A stretch of 64,000 bases of DNA from Methanolinea sp. UBA277 (GCA_002499905.1 DANP01000022.1:1-64000); one strand, 5' to 3'. Positions 41,358 to 51,042 are shown, counted from the first letter of the stretch. Program-made: numbers and translations. The notes: a model not told the origin generated them from the letters alone.

Positions 41358-42086
41358 TTATTCCCGGGGCAGGGTATCTTTCAAACGCTGTTCCGCGAAC
41401 TCAAAATATTCGGGAACGATCTCGAACCCGAGAAAATGCCGTCCCATCTCCCTGCTGACCACCGCCACAGTTCCTGATCCCAGGAACGGATCAAGAATGA
41501 TATCTCCGGGATTGCTTGAGAAGCGCAGGATCTTCCTGACCAGTTCCAGCGGGAGTTTGGTGGGGGTCTTTCTCTTCCCCTTCCAGTACTCGCGGTTGAT
41601 AACCCAGACATCCTCAGGGTAGTGTTCCATTTTGTTGAAGGTATAACTCCGCGGGTTTTTCACGGCATACAGAATATGGTAGTGGCTGGTCACGAACTTC
41701 TTCCGGGTAAAAACCCCGAATTGGTACTTCCAGATGATATGGTTGAGGGTGACAAAACCGGCATCATCGAGGCAGCACAGGACGTCTTTCAGGCGGTTCC
41801 ATCCCGAGAATACGTAGAGGCTCCCGGAACCGGAGAGAACTCGGTATGCCTCGTCCATCCAGCACCGGGTAAATGCTGCATAGTCATCAGGTGATACCTC
41901 CCTGTATCCATCGAGCACATGCCGTCCTGTGCGGTTGTAGTTCATGCGCTGTGCCCGGAAGTCTATGGCGAATGGAGGATCGGTCACGATGAGATCGACC
42001 GATCCGGATGGAATGGCATCCATCAGCTCCAGGGCATCGCCCTGGTAGATCCTGTCCGCCTCAAACGGGCTGAGATCCCTGCTCAC
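41358..42086 (-). CDS. Orphan site-specific DNA methyltransferase (beta-class N6-adenine/N4-cytosine type)
   Basis: A 242-residue DNA methylase. Motif IV is VTDPPFAIDF (residues about 33-42) and the SAM-binding motif I comes later as DPFLGSGTVAVVSREMGRHFLGFEI (from about 205), the order of the beta class. The target recognition region between them includes WKYQFGVFTRKKFVTSHYHILY. No restriction endonuclease or specificity gene is adjacent, so it is a solitary methylase, possibly regulatory like CcrM or a remnant. It sits directly downstream of tRNA-Ser, a common insertion spot, but no integrase or att repeat is seen. Confidence 0.87.
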   Translation of the reverse strand: MSRDLSPFEADRIYQGDALELMDAIPSGSVDLIVTDPPFAIDFRAQRMNYNRTGRHVLDGYREVSPDDYAAFTRCWMDEAYRVLSGSGSLYVFSGWNRLKDVLCCLDDAGFVTLNHIIWKYQFGVFTRKKFVTSHYHILYAVKNPRSYTFNKMEHYPEDVWVINREYWKGKRKTPTKLPLELVRKILRFSSNPGDIILDPFLGSGTVAVVSREMGRHFLGFEIVPEYFEFAEQRLKDTLPRE

Positions 42087-42106
42087 GCGATGTGTCCCGA
42101 CCGGAA

Positions 42107-42691
42107 TCAGCAGGTCTGCCCTGCCGCACGGCCCAGCTCAAATGCCTTCGTGTTGATGACCACTGTATTGGGCGGGACAAGCCTTTTTATCGCAAGGAGC
42201 AGGGAATCTGCGGCGAGCGGGATATGGTGCGATGCTGCACCGAGCATCACCACATTGACAGAGAGCGGGCTGCCCGCCTCCCGTGCGGTCGCATCGGCGT
42301 CGATGAGGCAGAGGTCCTTTCCTGCCAGCTGCGAGATGATCTCCTCCTCCGACGGGATGGGGAGTTTCTGGACATAGACCGAGGTTGGTATCACCATTCT
42401 TCGGTTCACCACCAATCTTCCGCCGTCCTTCAGGAAGTGTGAGTACCGCAGAGCCTCGAGCATATCAAACCCGATGAGGAGGTCCGCTGTGCCGGGAGCG
42501 ATCAGCGGCCCGTGCCGGCCATCAACCCTGATGTGGCTCTCGACAGATCCGCCGCGCTGGGCCATCCCGTGGGTCTCTGCCCCCCGGACCGATCGCTTCT
42601 CGATCAGGCAGGCCTCACCCAGGATATTGGAGGCCAGGATGGTTCCCTGCCCCCCGATTCCGACAATCATGATGTCATACCCGCCGGTCAT
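42107..42691 (-). CDS. iorB: Indolepyruvate ferredoxin oxidoreductase beta subunit
   Basis: A 194-residue gamma-type 2-oxoacid oxidoreductase subunit. It begins YDIMIVGIGGQGTILASNILGEA and has RGAETHGMAQRGGSVESHIR, typical of IorB. With IorA it oxidatively decarboxylates aryl pyruvates to aryl-acetyl-CoA using ferredoxin, or works in reverse for aromatic amino acid synthesis from arylacetates. Overlaps iorA by 4 nt. Confidence 0.93.
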   Translation of the reverse strand: MTGGYDIMIVGIGGQGTILASNILGEACLIEKRSVRGAETHGMAQRGGSVESHIRVDGRHGPLIAPGTADLLIGFDMLEALRYSHFLKDGGRLVVNRRMVIPTSVYVQKLPIPSEEEIISQLAGKDLCLIDADATAREAGSPLSVNVVMLGAASHHIPLAADSLLLAIKRLVPPNTVVINTKAFELGRAAGQTC

Positions 42692-44457
42692 CGCGCTCCC
42701 TCCTTCCGGATCGACCCTGCAGGGCAGAGCTGGGCGCAGACCGCACAGCCACTACAGAGTTCGTTGATGGACGCCTTTTCATCATCCCGTTCGATGGCAG
42801 GACAGCCGAATGCGATGCAGATGCCGCAGCCGGTGCAGGTCTCCGGATCGACCCGGTACCGCCCCCTCCTGATCCCTGCCCGCCGGGCGGTGATGACGCA
42901 GTGCTGCTTGGCGATGATAACCTTCACCCCTGGCCGCTCTTTTACATCTTTGAGCGCGGTGGTCAGGGTGGCCATATCATAGGGATCCACGGTCTCCACA
43001 AACCCGACGCCGCAGGCCCTGCAGACGGCTTCGAGGGAGACCGGGGCGGCAGGCATTCCGCATGCCGTCAGCCCGGTGGTTGGATTGGGCTGGTGGCCGG
43101 TCATCGCCGTTATCCGGTTGTCGAGGATAACCACCGTCATCCGTGCATCATTGTAGACGGCATTCATCAGTCCCTGGATACCAGTATGCAGGAAGGTCGA
43201 ATCCCCGATGGTAGCAATGATCTCGCGCTCCTCCCCCGCATGCACCATACCGCTGCCTACCGTGATCGAAGCTCCCATGCAGATGGTGGTGTCTACGGCA
43301 CCGAGCTGCAGTCCGAGAGTATAGCACCCGATGTCGCTCGGATAAATACCATCCTTGAACACTTTCCTGATGGCATAGAAGACCGGCCGGTGCATGCAGC
43401 CTGCACAGAGGATCGGCGGCCTGGGGGGCAGGTCCGGAACAGGGGAGACGTCCGGAAAGATCCGGGACGGGGTAAACCCGCACGATGCCATGATCCCGGC
43501 AACCGCTGCAGGGGAGAGTTCGCCCTCGTAGGGAGCATGGCCGTCCTTTTTCCCGTATACGGTAACGCATCCCGCCACTTCACGGACCGTTTCTTCGAGT
43601 ATTGGCGCGAGCTCCTCAATTACCAGCACCTCTTCGTGCATCCGGATGAAGTCGGCAAGCCACTCTTCATCTACCGGGAAGGCACCCACTTTCAGGAACG
43701 AGACATCATCCGGGATAACTTCCTGCACGTAGGATGCGGCGATTCCGCTGGTGATGATCGCCCTGCTGCCTCTCACCGTAGCGTGGTTGTACCCGAGTTC
43801 GCCCAGCCGTTTCCGGACTTTCGGCTGCTTTTCATTGAGCTTCTTATGGAGTATCCGGGTATGGGCAGGGATAACCACGTACTGGCGGGGGTTGCGGTGG
43901 AACTCTCCCTTCCTCCGATTCTGCAGGACCGGGCCCAGCTCCACATCCCCCTTGGAGTGACAGATCCGGGTGGTCGGTCGGAAGATCACCGGCAGGCCGA
44001 GTTCCTCGGAGAGCGAAAAGGCGTCGCGGACCATATCATGGGCTTCCTGGATGGTTGCCGGATCAAGACAGGGGATTCGCGCAAATTTGGCATACATCCG
44101 GCTGTCCTGTTCATTCTGTGATGAATGGGCGTAGGGATCATCGGCGCTCATGATGACCAGCCCGCCCGTTACACCCGTGTACGCACTGGTCATCAGGGGG
44201 TCGGCAGCCACGTTCAGACCGACGTGTTTCATGGTGCAGAGCGCACGAACCCCGCACCAGGCTGCAGCCAGGGCATTTTCAAGGGCGACCTTCTCATTGA
44301 CCGACCACTCTGCATAGTAACTCCGGTCAGGGAGTGATGAGAGCACCTCAATCACTTCCGAGGACGGGGTCCCCGGATACCCGCTGACAAAACTGACCGG
44401 AGATTCGAGGCATCCGTGCGCAATGGCCTCATTCCCGAGAAGATATCGTCGTTCCAT
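42688..44457 (-). CDS. iorA: Indolepyruvate ferredoxin oxidoreductase alpha subunit
   Basis: A 589-residue catalytic subunit with a thiamine-diphosphate core and a C-terminal ferredoxin domain. The N-terminal VSGYPGTPSSEVIEVL and NEKVALENALAAAWCGVRALCTMKHVG mark the pyrimidine-binding part; GDSTFLHTGIQGLMNAVYNDA with LDNRITAMTGHQPNP is the ThDP diphosphate motif. The end carries two [4Fe-4S] motifs, CTGCGICIAFGCP and CSGCAVCAQLCP. First gene of the iorAB operon, with a TATA box about 50 nt upstream and a hairpin next to the ribosome-binding site. Confidence 0.95.
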   Translation of the reverse strand: MERRYLLGNEAIAHGCLESPVSFVSGYPGTPSSEVIEVLSSLPDRSYYAEWSVNEKVALENALAAAWCGVRALCTMKHVGLNVAADPLMTSAYTGVTGGLVIMSADDPYAHSSQNEQDSRMYAKFARIPCLDPATIQEAHDMVRDAFSLSEELGLPVIFRPTTRICHSKGDVELGPVLQNRRKGEFHRNPRQYVVIPAHTRILHKKLNEKQPKVRKRLGELGYNHATVRGSRAIITSGIAASYVQEVIPDDVSFLKVGAFPVDEEWLADFIRMHEEVLVIEELAPILEETVREVAGCVTVYGKKDGHAPYEGELSPAAVAGIMASCGFTPSRIFPDVSPVPDLPPRPPILCAGCMHRPVFYAIRKVFKDGIYPSDIGCYTLGLQLGAVDTTICMGASITVGSGMVHAGEEREIIATIGDSTFLHTGIQGLMNAVYNDARMTVVILDNRITAMTGHQPNPTTGLTACGMPAAPVSLEAVCRACGVGFVETVDPYDMATLTTALKDVKERPGVKVIIAKQHCVITARRAGIRRGRYRVDPETCTGCGICIAFGCPAIERDDEKASINELCSGCAVCAQLCPAGSIRKEGAR

Positions 44458-44463
44458 AGTTCC

Positions 44464-44513
44464 TCCAGGACGTCGTCTCCTGGAATAATACTGATTCGCA
44501 TCCTTATATAGTG
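44464..44513 (-). promoter_or_regulatory. iorAB promoter with 7-bp inverted repeat at the transcription start
   Basis: TATA box CTATATAAGG is at about 44511-44502 (minus strand). The perfect repeat TCCAGGA (44484-44478 reading) -7 nt- TCCTGGA (44470-44464) starts at the expected transcription start and its last bases run into the GGAGG ribosome-binding site before the iorA ATG at 44457. It could act as an operator or as an RNA hairpin masking the ribosome-binding site. Confidence 0.5.
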
Positions 44514-44575
44514 ATTCGGCTCGTTTTTCAAAACCTATAAGTGGATCTGCGGAGAAGGTAGTAAGGCCAGTTCAT

Positions 44576-44649
44576 GGGCCCGTAGCATAGCCCGGTGGTG
44601 CGCCCGGCTGATAACCGGGAGGTCATGTGTTCGAATCACATCGGGCCCA
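44576..44649 (+). tRNA. tRNA-Ile (anticodon GAT)
   Basis: Acceptor GGGCCCG/CGGGCCC, anticodon stem CCCGG/CCGGG with loop CTGATAA (anticodon GAT), T-arm TGTG-TTCGAAT-CACA, discriminator A. TATAAG near 44537 is a promoter candidate. No intron. Confidence 0.95.
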
Positions 44650-44691
44650 CTTCCCATTTTCTTAATAACCCACAAACGACAACCTTCAGGT

Positions 44692-45159
44692 ATGAAGAAG
44701 AGTTATCTCGTCCTGCTGGGTGCAGTCCTCATCGTGAGCCTGGGTCTTTTTTTCATCGATTTCTATGCCGGTCTTGCCGGGCTCATTATATTTGCAGCAA
44801 TCCTGATGTCAGTGCTGATCATGGAGGACACCCTCGGAGCACCAAGCCTTGTGGCAAAGCTTAAGGATGATTCAAAGGGCCTCGAATTGAGAAACAAGGG
44901 AAATGCAACTGCACGGATGATCCATGTGACCGTTGTACCCTACAATATTGAGTTTAATATACCCCAGCTCCAGGTCGAAGAGCACTTTCTCTATTCCTTT
45001 GAAACGATGGTTCCACAGGCTAAAGTGGTTGTCACCTATCAGAATGAACAGGGAACCCCGTTTTCGAAGACCTTCGTGCTTTCGGCACTGGACACGGATG
45101 AAGATGATCTTCTCAAACCGGTCTTTCCCCTCTTCAGCTGGAAGGAGAAAAAAGACTGA
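44692..45159 (+). CDS. Hypothetical membrane-anchored protein
   Basis: A 155-residue protein I do not recognise. Two hydrophobic helices (residues 5-23 and 27-45, SYLVLLGAVLIVSLGLFF and GLAGLIIFAAILMSVLIM) are followed by a soluble domain of about 100 residues with beta-rich, conserved-looking sequence (GLELRNKGNATARMIHVTVVPYNIEF) resembling a small immunoglobulin-like or CARDB-like fold, ending in a charged tail. It lies alone between tRNA-Ile and a convergent gene of unknown function. Probably lineage-specific. Confidence 0.7.
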   Translation: MKKSYLVLLGAVLIVSLGLFFIDFYAGLAGLIIFAAILMSVLIMEDTLGAPSLVAKLKDDSKGLELRNKGNATARMIHVTVVPYNIEFNIPQLQVEEHFLYSFETMVPQAKVVVTYQNEQGTPFSKTFVLSALDTDEDDLLKPVFPLFSWKEKKD

Positions 45160-45160
45160 T

Positions 45161-45718
45161 TTATCCTTTCTTCTCTTTTTCTGATATGAAATCGAGAGTG
45201 ATCTTCAGGGCGCCGATGAGCTCGTCCTGACCCTTGAGGTAATCATGGAGGGCATGGTAGAGCATGTACTGGATCTCCACCCCGTACCGTGACAGGGCCT
45301 CCTCAAAGGAGATTTCGTTCCGGTATGAATCCACCAGGAATCCGTCAAAGGAGTACATAACCTCGTAGATCTTTCCGTCCTCTGACAGGACACAGAACTG
45401 GTCATCGACCTTTTTGGTGATATCGTCAGGACGGAATTCAACGGGATCGGTTTTTCCCAGCACGATCATCTTCTTCCGTGAAAAGACCGTGTTATAGAGC
45501 TCCCCTTTCGTATCCTGCTTCCCCCGCTCCAGCAGGTTCATGCCGATCGAGGGGATCAGCGGTTTTGCGGTTTTAGCCATCCGGGAGAGGAGGGCTGCTT
45601 CCTTCTTTCTTACTTCCTCCGAAAGTGCCTCCTTCTCCCCTTCCCGCTCGCTGATACGATCGGCCAGTTTTTTGAATCCTGCCTCGATCTCATCCATCTG
45701 AACATCCCCGTGTGCCAT
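45161..45718 (-). CDS. Hypothetical coiled-coil protein
   Basis: A 185-residue protein of unknown function. Residues about 10-45 are a coiled coil (FKKLADRISEREGEKEALSEEVRKKEAAL); the rest is a globular alpha/beta part with KKVDDQFCVLSEDGKIYEVMYSFDGFLVDSYRNEIS. The C-terminus is helical and ends in lysines. I used the ATG at 45718 (MAHGDV); the frame opens four codons earlier. It ends 1 nt from the stop of the convergent gene. No catalytic motif seen. Confidence 0.72.
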   Translation of the reverse strand: MAHGDVQMDEIEAGFKKLADRISEREGEKEALSEEVRKKEAALLSRMAKTAKPLIPSIGMNLLERGKQDTKGELYNTVFSRKKMIVLGKTDPVEFRPDDITKKVDDQFCVLSEDGKIYEVMYSFDGFLVDSYRNEISFEEALSRYGVEIQYMLYHALHDYLKGQDELIGALKITLDFISEKEKKG

Positions 45719-45779
45719 GAAAGACACCATTGGGCGGACTCGCCATTAATCTTTTCGTCGGAGAGTGGAGCGTATAAAC

Positions 45780-47063
45780 TCACAGATGGAATGTTAAAAG
45801 TACTGGTCCTGCTGGCCCGGATCGGCCAGAGGGTTCACCGAAGAAAAAAAAGGTCCGGTCCTCCGTGATGCGGGCCGTCAGTTCTGATCCGACCGGAAAA
45901 TCATGGTTCAGGACGATCCCGGTATAGGTATCAGTCCGGGCGAGGACCGTTCCCGGTTTTATCCGTTCCGTGACCAGAACCGGATGGTAGCTCCCGATCA
46001 GCGGCCGGTTCAGCTGCCGGTAGATTTCCGTGGCGTGTCGCTGGATGAGACGGGAACGGTCCTTTTTCACGCGATCAACGGGGGCTTTGAGTGCGGCAGC
46101 CGGTGTACCGGGGCGCGGAGAGTACCGGGTGATGTTGATCTTGGCCGGCAGCATCCTCCCGAGAAGATCGAGGGTTGCCTGTACATCCTCTTCTTCTTCC
46201 CCGGGAAATCCCACGATGATATCCGTTGCTATGGTGATGTCGGGATTCCGTTTCCTGAATGCCCTGGCGATTCCGATCATGTCATCCGCCGTATACCTCC
46301 GTCCCATCTTCCTGAGGATACGATCCGATCCGGACTGGGCCGGTATATGAGCGAACCGGAAGAGATTCCGGTTCGCGAACGATTCGGTGAGGTGATCGAG
46401 GATGGGGAGTACGGTTGCCGGATTCATCATACCGAGCCTGATCCGGAACGTGCCGGGGATCTCCCCAATCCGGTTGAGCAGGGCGGGCAGAGACTCCCCG
46501 GTATCCTGCCCCCAGGCACTGCAGTCCTGGGCCGTCAGCCGGACTTCTGCCGCTCCGGACCGGACAGCTGCACGTATCTCTTCCAGGATACCATTCCCGG
46601 AGTAACTTTTCAGGGGGCCGCGGGCAAGCCGGGTAATACAGTACGTGCAGGAACCGGGGCAGCCTGTTCCCAGCTGGACGATGCCAACATCGTACCGGAG
46701 AGCAGTACTGTCCTTCCGGCATGCTCCTGCACGGGAACCGGGGGAGAGAAATACCGGGTTGCATACCGAGAGAATCTTCTCACGCTGCACGAGTGCCATG
46801 CACCCGGTTACATAGAGCGGCCTCTCCCTGAAACTGCGGAGTACCCGGAGCATCTTCCGCTCGGTCGCCCCGACCACGGTGCAGGTGTTGACAACCACGG
46901 CATCGGCATCATCGGGTGAGCTGACCATGTTGCACCCAAGCCCGATTAGTACTCGTTCCAGGACCCTCGAGTCGCCCTGGTTGAACGTGCACCCGAAGGT
47001 AAGGATTGCGACTTTTTTTCCCGAAAGATCCCGGAGCTGACCTGAACAATCCCCGTCCGTCAC
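45780..47063 (-). CDS. tRNA-t6A37 methylthiotransferase (MiaB/e-MtaB family radical SAM)
   Basis: A 427-residue radical SAM methylthiotransferase. The N-terminal UPF0004 domain has TFGCTFNQGDSRVLERVL, NTCTV and GCM Cys ligands of the auxiliary cluster; the radical SAM CxxxCxxC is at GTGCPGSCTYCITRLARGPL (about residues 134-153). Then come AHIPAQSGSDRILRKMGRRY and a C-terminal TRAM-like region from about 350. The archaeal/eukaryal branch adds a methylthio group to t6A37 of ANN-decoding tRNAs. Function by family, well supported. Confidence 0.9.
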   Translation of the reverse strand: MTDGDCSGQLRDLSGKKVAILTFGCTFNQGDSRVLERVLIGLGCNMVSSPDDADAVVVNTCTVVGATERKMLRVLRSFRERPLYVTGCMALVQREKILSVCNPVFLSPGSRAGACRKDSTALRYDVGIVQLGTGCPGSCTYCITRLARGPLKSYSGNGILEEIRAAVRSGAAEVRLTAQDCSAWGQDTGESLPALLNRIGEIPGTFRIRLGMMNPATVLPILDHLTESFANRNLFRFAHIPAQSGSDRILRKMGRRYTADDMIGIARAFRKRNPDITIATDIIVGFPGEEEEDVQATLDLLGRMLPAKINITRYSPRPGTPAAALKAPVDRVKKDRSRLIQRHATEIYRQLNRPLIGSYHPVLVTERIKPGTVLARTDTYTGIVLNHDFPVGSELTARITEDRTFFFFGEPSGRSGPAGPVLLTFHL

Positions 47064-47224
47064 GATGATTCCCTGATCCCTTCACTCTGCACGAACTCAG
47101 TTGTTCCCAACCCTCATCAATTCCCGGATCGGGAACGGACGGAACACCTGCCGATTCCGTCCGGGCGGCGGAATTTCCCCGGATATGAAAATGCTTAACC
47201 GATGGTATAGTCTATCATCTAGTG

Positions 47225-47979
47225 ATGATCACCATCGGGCTGCTCGGATGTGGAAATGTCGGTCACATCATCGGGAGTTCCCAGGGGAACTGGAAGATCG
47301 TTGCACTCTATGACAGAATTTCCGAGAAGGCCGAGGAGCTTGCCCGGTTGACTGGCGGAACGGCGTATAGCGATTTTGAGAGTTTTGTCGAGGCAGGCTT
47401 CGACCTCGTCGTGGAAGCAGCCTCAGTGAAGGCCGTGCGAACCTATGCCGGGTCTATCCTCCACCACCAGAAAGATCTCGTCATTATGAGCGTCGGGGCG
47501 CTCGCAGACCCCTCGTTCAGGGAAGAGATCATCTCGGTGGCCGGGAGCGAGGGGAGGAGGGTGTACATTCCCAGCGGAGCGATATGCGGTCTCGATAACC
47601 TGAAAGTAGGCCAGATATCTCCCTTAACCCGTCTGCTGCTCCGGACCACCAAGAGCCCGGCATCGCTCGGCATCGCCGCCACCGAGAAGACCCTCGTTTT
47701 CAAGGGAAAGGCAAATGAATGCATCAAGAAATTTCCCCGGAACGTGAACGTCTCGGTCGCGCTCAGTCTCGCCTGCGGGAGAGATGCCGATGTCGAGCTG
47801 TTTGTGGATCCCGCCGTTGAGCGGAACGTTCATGAGATCTTTGCCGAGGGCGCATTCGGGGAAATGTACATCCGGGTCAGCAATCTCCCGAGTCCTGATA
47901 ATCCGGCAACGAGCTACCTCGCAGCGCTTTCAATCCTGTCACTGCTGAACCATATCGATGATCCGCTCGTGGTGGGCAC

Positions 47980-47983
<4 letters not shown>
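47225..47983 (+). CDS. nadX: L-aspartate dehydrogenase
   Basis: A 252-residue NAD(P)-dependent aspartate dehydrogenase giving iminoaspartate for quinolinate synthesis. The Rossmann loop is ITIGLLGCGNVGHIIG at the N-terminus, with VVEAASVKAVRTYAG, VYIPSGAICGLDNLK and KFPRNVNVSVALSLA (catalytic-region His replaced by the usual positions later) characteristic of NadX. The start may be GTG at 47222 or ATG at 47225. It overlaps nadA by 4 nt: nadX replaces the oxygen-dependent NadB in this anaerobe. Confidence 0.92.
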
Positions 47984-48876
<893 letters not shown>

Positions 48877-48882
48877 CCGGGC

Positions 48883-49731
48883 ATGATCGATCCTGAGTAC
48901 CTCCTCTCCTTCATCCGGGAAGATGCCCCGTTCGGCGATATCACATCAGACGCCGTCATCGGAGATACCCGTTGCCGTGCCCGTATCGTTGCACGGGAGG
49001 AGGGCGTGATTGCCGGGCTCGAAGAGGCAGCATTCCTTTTCAGGCACTACGGGGTTACCGTGGATCCACGGGCAGCGGACGGGGATACCGTCCGGGAAGA
49101 AACAACGGTCCTCGACCTCGAAGGACCGGCACGGTCCATCCTCCTCGTGGAGCGGACCGCCCTGAACATCATCGGGCGGATGAGCGGAATCGCCACCCGC
49201 ACGAGAGGCTTCGTCCACCTGCTCGGGCATGCAGGATGCGGCTGCAGGATCGCGGCCACACGGAAGACAGCTCCCGGGCTCCGGATACCCGACAAGAAGG
49301 CGGTTGCAATCGGCGGAGGAGCCCCCCACCGGCTCAGTCTCTCGGATGGTATCCTGATCAAGGATAACCATCTTGCGCTGGTCCCTCTCGCAGAGGCGGT
49401 TCGTGCGGCAAAACGGGTATCATGCTACCGGAAGGTTGAGGTTGAGGTGACCACTCCCGAAGAAGCTGCGGTGGCTGCAGATGCTGGTGCCGATATCCTC
49501 CTCCTCGACAACATGACCCCCGGGCAGGTGAAGGCTACCATCAGTCTCCTCGAGGACCAGGGGATGGGGGGGCGGGTGCTCATCGAGGTATCGGGCGGGA
49601 TCGATGAGGAAAACCTCCTCTCCTTCGCACTCCCGGGTGTCGATCTCATCAGTGCAGGCGTACTCACCCACAGCGTAAAGAATTTTGATGTCAGCCTCGA
49701 TATCGCTTCAAAAAGTCACGAAAAGCCCTAA
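48883..49731 (+). CDS. nadC: Nicotinate-nucleotide pyrophosphorylase (quinolinate phosphoribosyltransferase)
   Basis: A 282-residue QPRTase, next step of NAD synthesis. It shows ERTALNIIGRMSGIATRTRG, ATRKTAPGLRIPDKKAVAIGGGAPHR and DGILIKDNHLAL, all PRPP/quinolinate-site motifs. It lies 6 nt after nadA, with GGGAGGTGA just upstream. The three genes make nicotinate mononucleotide from aspartate. Confidence 0.95.
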   Translation: MIDPEYLLSFIREDAPFGDITSDAVIGDTRCRARIVAREEGVIAGLEEAAFLFRHYGVTVDPRAADGDTVREETTVLDLEGPARSILLVERTALNIIGRMSGIATRTRGFVHLLGHAGCGCRIAATRKTAPGLRIPDKKAVAIGGGAPHRLSLSDGILIKDNHLALVPLAEAVRAAKRVSCYRKVEVEVTTPEEAAVAADAGADILLLDNMTPGQVKATISLLEDQGMGGRVLIEVSGGIDEENLLSFALPGVDLISAGVLTHSVKNFDVSLDIASKSHEKP

Positions 49732-49807
49732 AATCCCGTTTTCCCATCGGATGACTACCAAAAACCTTATTATGCCCTGATCCCAATCCCGGTTATCGGG
49801 AGAGGGT

Positions 49808-50392
49808 ATGGACGGCGAAAAGTTACCCGGGCTGAACGGAAAGTATATCGAGATCAATGCCCGCATAAGGAGGATCCGGGAGTATATTGAACTTTTAAAG
49901 AGCCCTTACCTTGATACCCGGTGGAAAGCCGCCGAAGCTCTCGGAATCGTTGGTGACCAGACCGCAGTGCAGCCCCTCATCGAGGCGCTTGACGATCCGT
50001 TTGTCGACGTGTCATGGCTTGCTGCCAAATCGCTCGGATCCATCGGTGACCTCAGGGCGGTTGAGCCGCTCATCAGGGCGCTGAAGTCCGATGAAAAATG
50101 GCTCAGGATCGGCGCAGCAGTCGGCCTGGGAAAAATCCGGGACAGGAGAGCGGTTGAGCCGCTGATTGCTGCCCTCCATGACGAGAAACGTCTGGTCAGG
50201 AAGCATGCTGCATGGGCGCTTGGCGCAATCGGTGATGAGCGGGCGCTCGGCCCCCTGAAGGAAGCACTCTCTGATACGGACGAATCGGTGCGCACGGCAG
50301 CTGAACTTGCCATCAGGGTGATCACCGGTACGCAGATTTCCTCCCGGCAGGAGCCGGAAGAAACCGCTACTTCTCCCGCCCCTGAACCGTGA
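49808..50392 (+). CDS. HEAT-repeat (PBS lyase-type) protein, second copy
   Basis: A 194-residue alpha-solenoid with a charged N-terminal helix (INARIRRIREYIELLKS) and five HEAT-like repeats such as RWKAAEALGIVGDQTAVQPL and SWLAAKSLGSIGDLRAVEPL. The tail (from about 175) is a Glu/Pro-rich linker. Clear relative of the protein at 3656. Its 3' end overlaps the convergent OB-fold gene by 26 nt. Scaffold role; partners unknown. Confidence 0.87.
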   Translation: MDGEKLPGLNGKYIEINARIRRIREYIELLKSPYLDTRWKAAEALGIVGDQTAVQPLIEALDDPFVDVSWLAAKSLGSIGDLRAVEPLIRALKSDEKWLRIGAAVGLGKIRDRRAVEPLIAALHDEKRLVRKHAAWALGAIGDERALGPLKEALSDTDESVRTAAELAIRVITGTQISSRQEPEETATSPAPEP

Positions 50393-50741
50393 TATCCTCG
50401 TGCGACTGCACCACGATCTCCTTTTCACCCTGGTATGTCCGGACAGTCCCGGTAACGCTGACGAGATCCCCTTCAGTGAGCACCACTCCGCCGGCAGCAG
50501 TGGCGGGAATGAAAATCCGGACCTCTTCCACCCGGGCCGTGAGGTGCCCCCCCGTTCTGGTCTGCTGCAGATCCCGGATCTCCCCGGTAATGCGCACCAG
50601 GACCCCGTCAGGAGTACTATCCCGGAACTCCTGTGCCATGCTCGATTTGTCGATGCCGCCGAGCGCTACCGTGGATACGATGATGACTGCGGTTACTGCA
50701 CACAGCAGACCGAACGCAATCCGTTCTTGACGGAGGAGCAT
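50367..50741 (-). CDS. Membrane-anchored OB-fold protein
   Basis: A 124-residue protein with an N-terminal membrane helix (AFGLLCAVTAVIIVSTVAL, about residues 9-27) and an OB-fold of the tRNA-anti/nucleic-acid-binding type (GVLVRITGEIRDLQQTRTGGHLTARVEE... DLVSVTGTVRTYQGEKEIVV). Such secreted OB domains are common in methanogens; ligand unknown. The TATA element at 50773-50765 is 24 nt from the ATG, so the mRNA is probably leaderless, and it is shared with the divergent HTH operon. Confidence 0.75.
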   Translation of the reverse strand: MLLRQERIAFGLLCAVTAVIIVSTVALGGIDKSSMAQEFRDSTPDGVLVRITGEIRDLQQTRTGGHLTARVEEVRIFIPATAAGGVVLTEGDLVSVTGTVRTYQGEKEIVVQSHEDITVQGREK

Positions 50742-50764
50742 ACCGTTTCCGTCTCCCCTGTGGG

Positions 50765-50803
50765 GTTATAAAATCGACAGGTTCATATGTTAACGCCGTT
50801 AAC
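50765..50803. promoter_or_regulatory. Divergent promoter with 15-bp palindrome at the HTH-operon start
   Basis: GGTTATAAAATC at about 50764-50775 reads as a TATA box on both strands. On the plus side the expected start (about 50794) falls inside the perfect palindrome GTTAACG-C-CGTTAAC at 50789-50803, 8 nt before the HTH gene ATG. A bound regulator there would block that start. Confidence 0.6.
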
Positions 50804-50811
50804 ACTATACC

Positions 50812-51042
50812 ATGCACGACGTGAACCTTCCCCCGTCATCAAGGACCGTCCTGCATCTGCTCGATGAGGGCGGTGCAATGACCCACAAGGAGATTGTCAG
50901 CCGCAGCAACTTAGCGCCGCGGACAGTCCGGTATGCATTGAAGAAGCTCAAGGAAAACCAGCTGATCATTGAGAAATTCAATTTCAGGGACGCCCGGCAG
51001 ATCATTTACGAGAACCGGGAATCCCAGCAGGTGCCTGCATGA
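50812..51042 (+). CDS. Winged-helix transcriptional regulator (small)
   Basis: A 76-residue single winged helix: SSRTVLHLLDEGGAMTHKEIVSRSNLAPRTVRYALKKLKEN with recognition helix around LAPRTVRYALKKL, then a short wing. It resembles MarR/ArsR-like archaeal regulators with no sensor domain. It is the first gene of a two-regulator operon (ATGA overlap with the next) and its promoter carries a palindrome at the transcription start, so autorepression is likely but inferred. Confidence 0.83.
   Translation: MHDVNLPPSSRTVLHLLDEGGAMTHKEIVSRSNLAPRTVRYALKKLKENQLIIEKFNFRDARQIIYENRESQQVPA

Noticed and set aside
41242..42086. Integrated mobile element at tRNA-Ser
   Set aside because: No integrase, no transposase and no repeat of the tRNA 3' end was seen on the far side of the methylase; only the solitary methylase remains notable.
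47190..47225. Palindromic operator before nadX
   Set aside because: ATAG-T-CTAT is flanked by GATG and CATC, but spacing on the two sides is unequal, so symmetry is weak.
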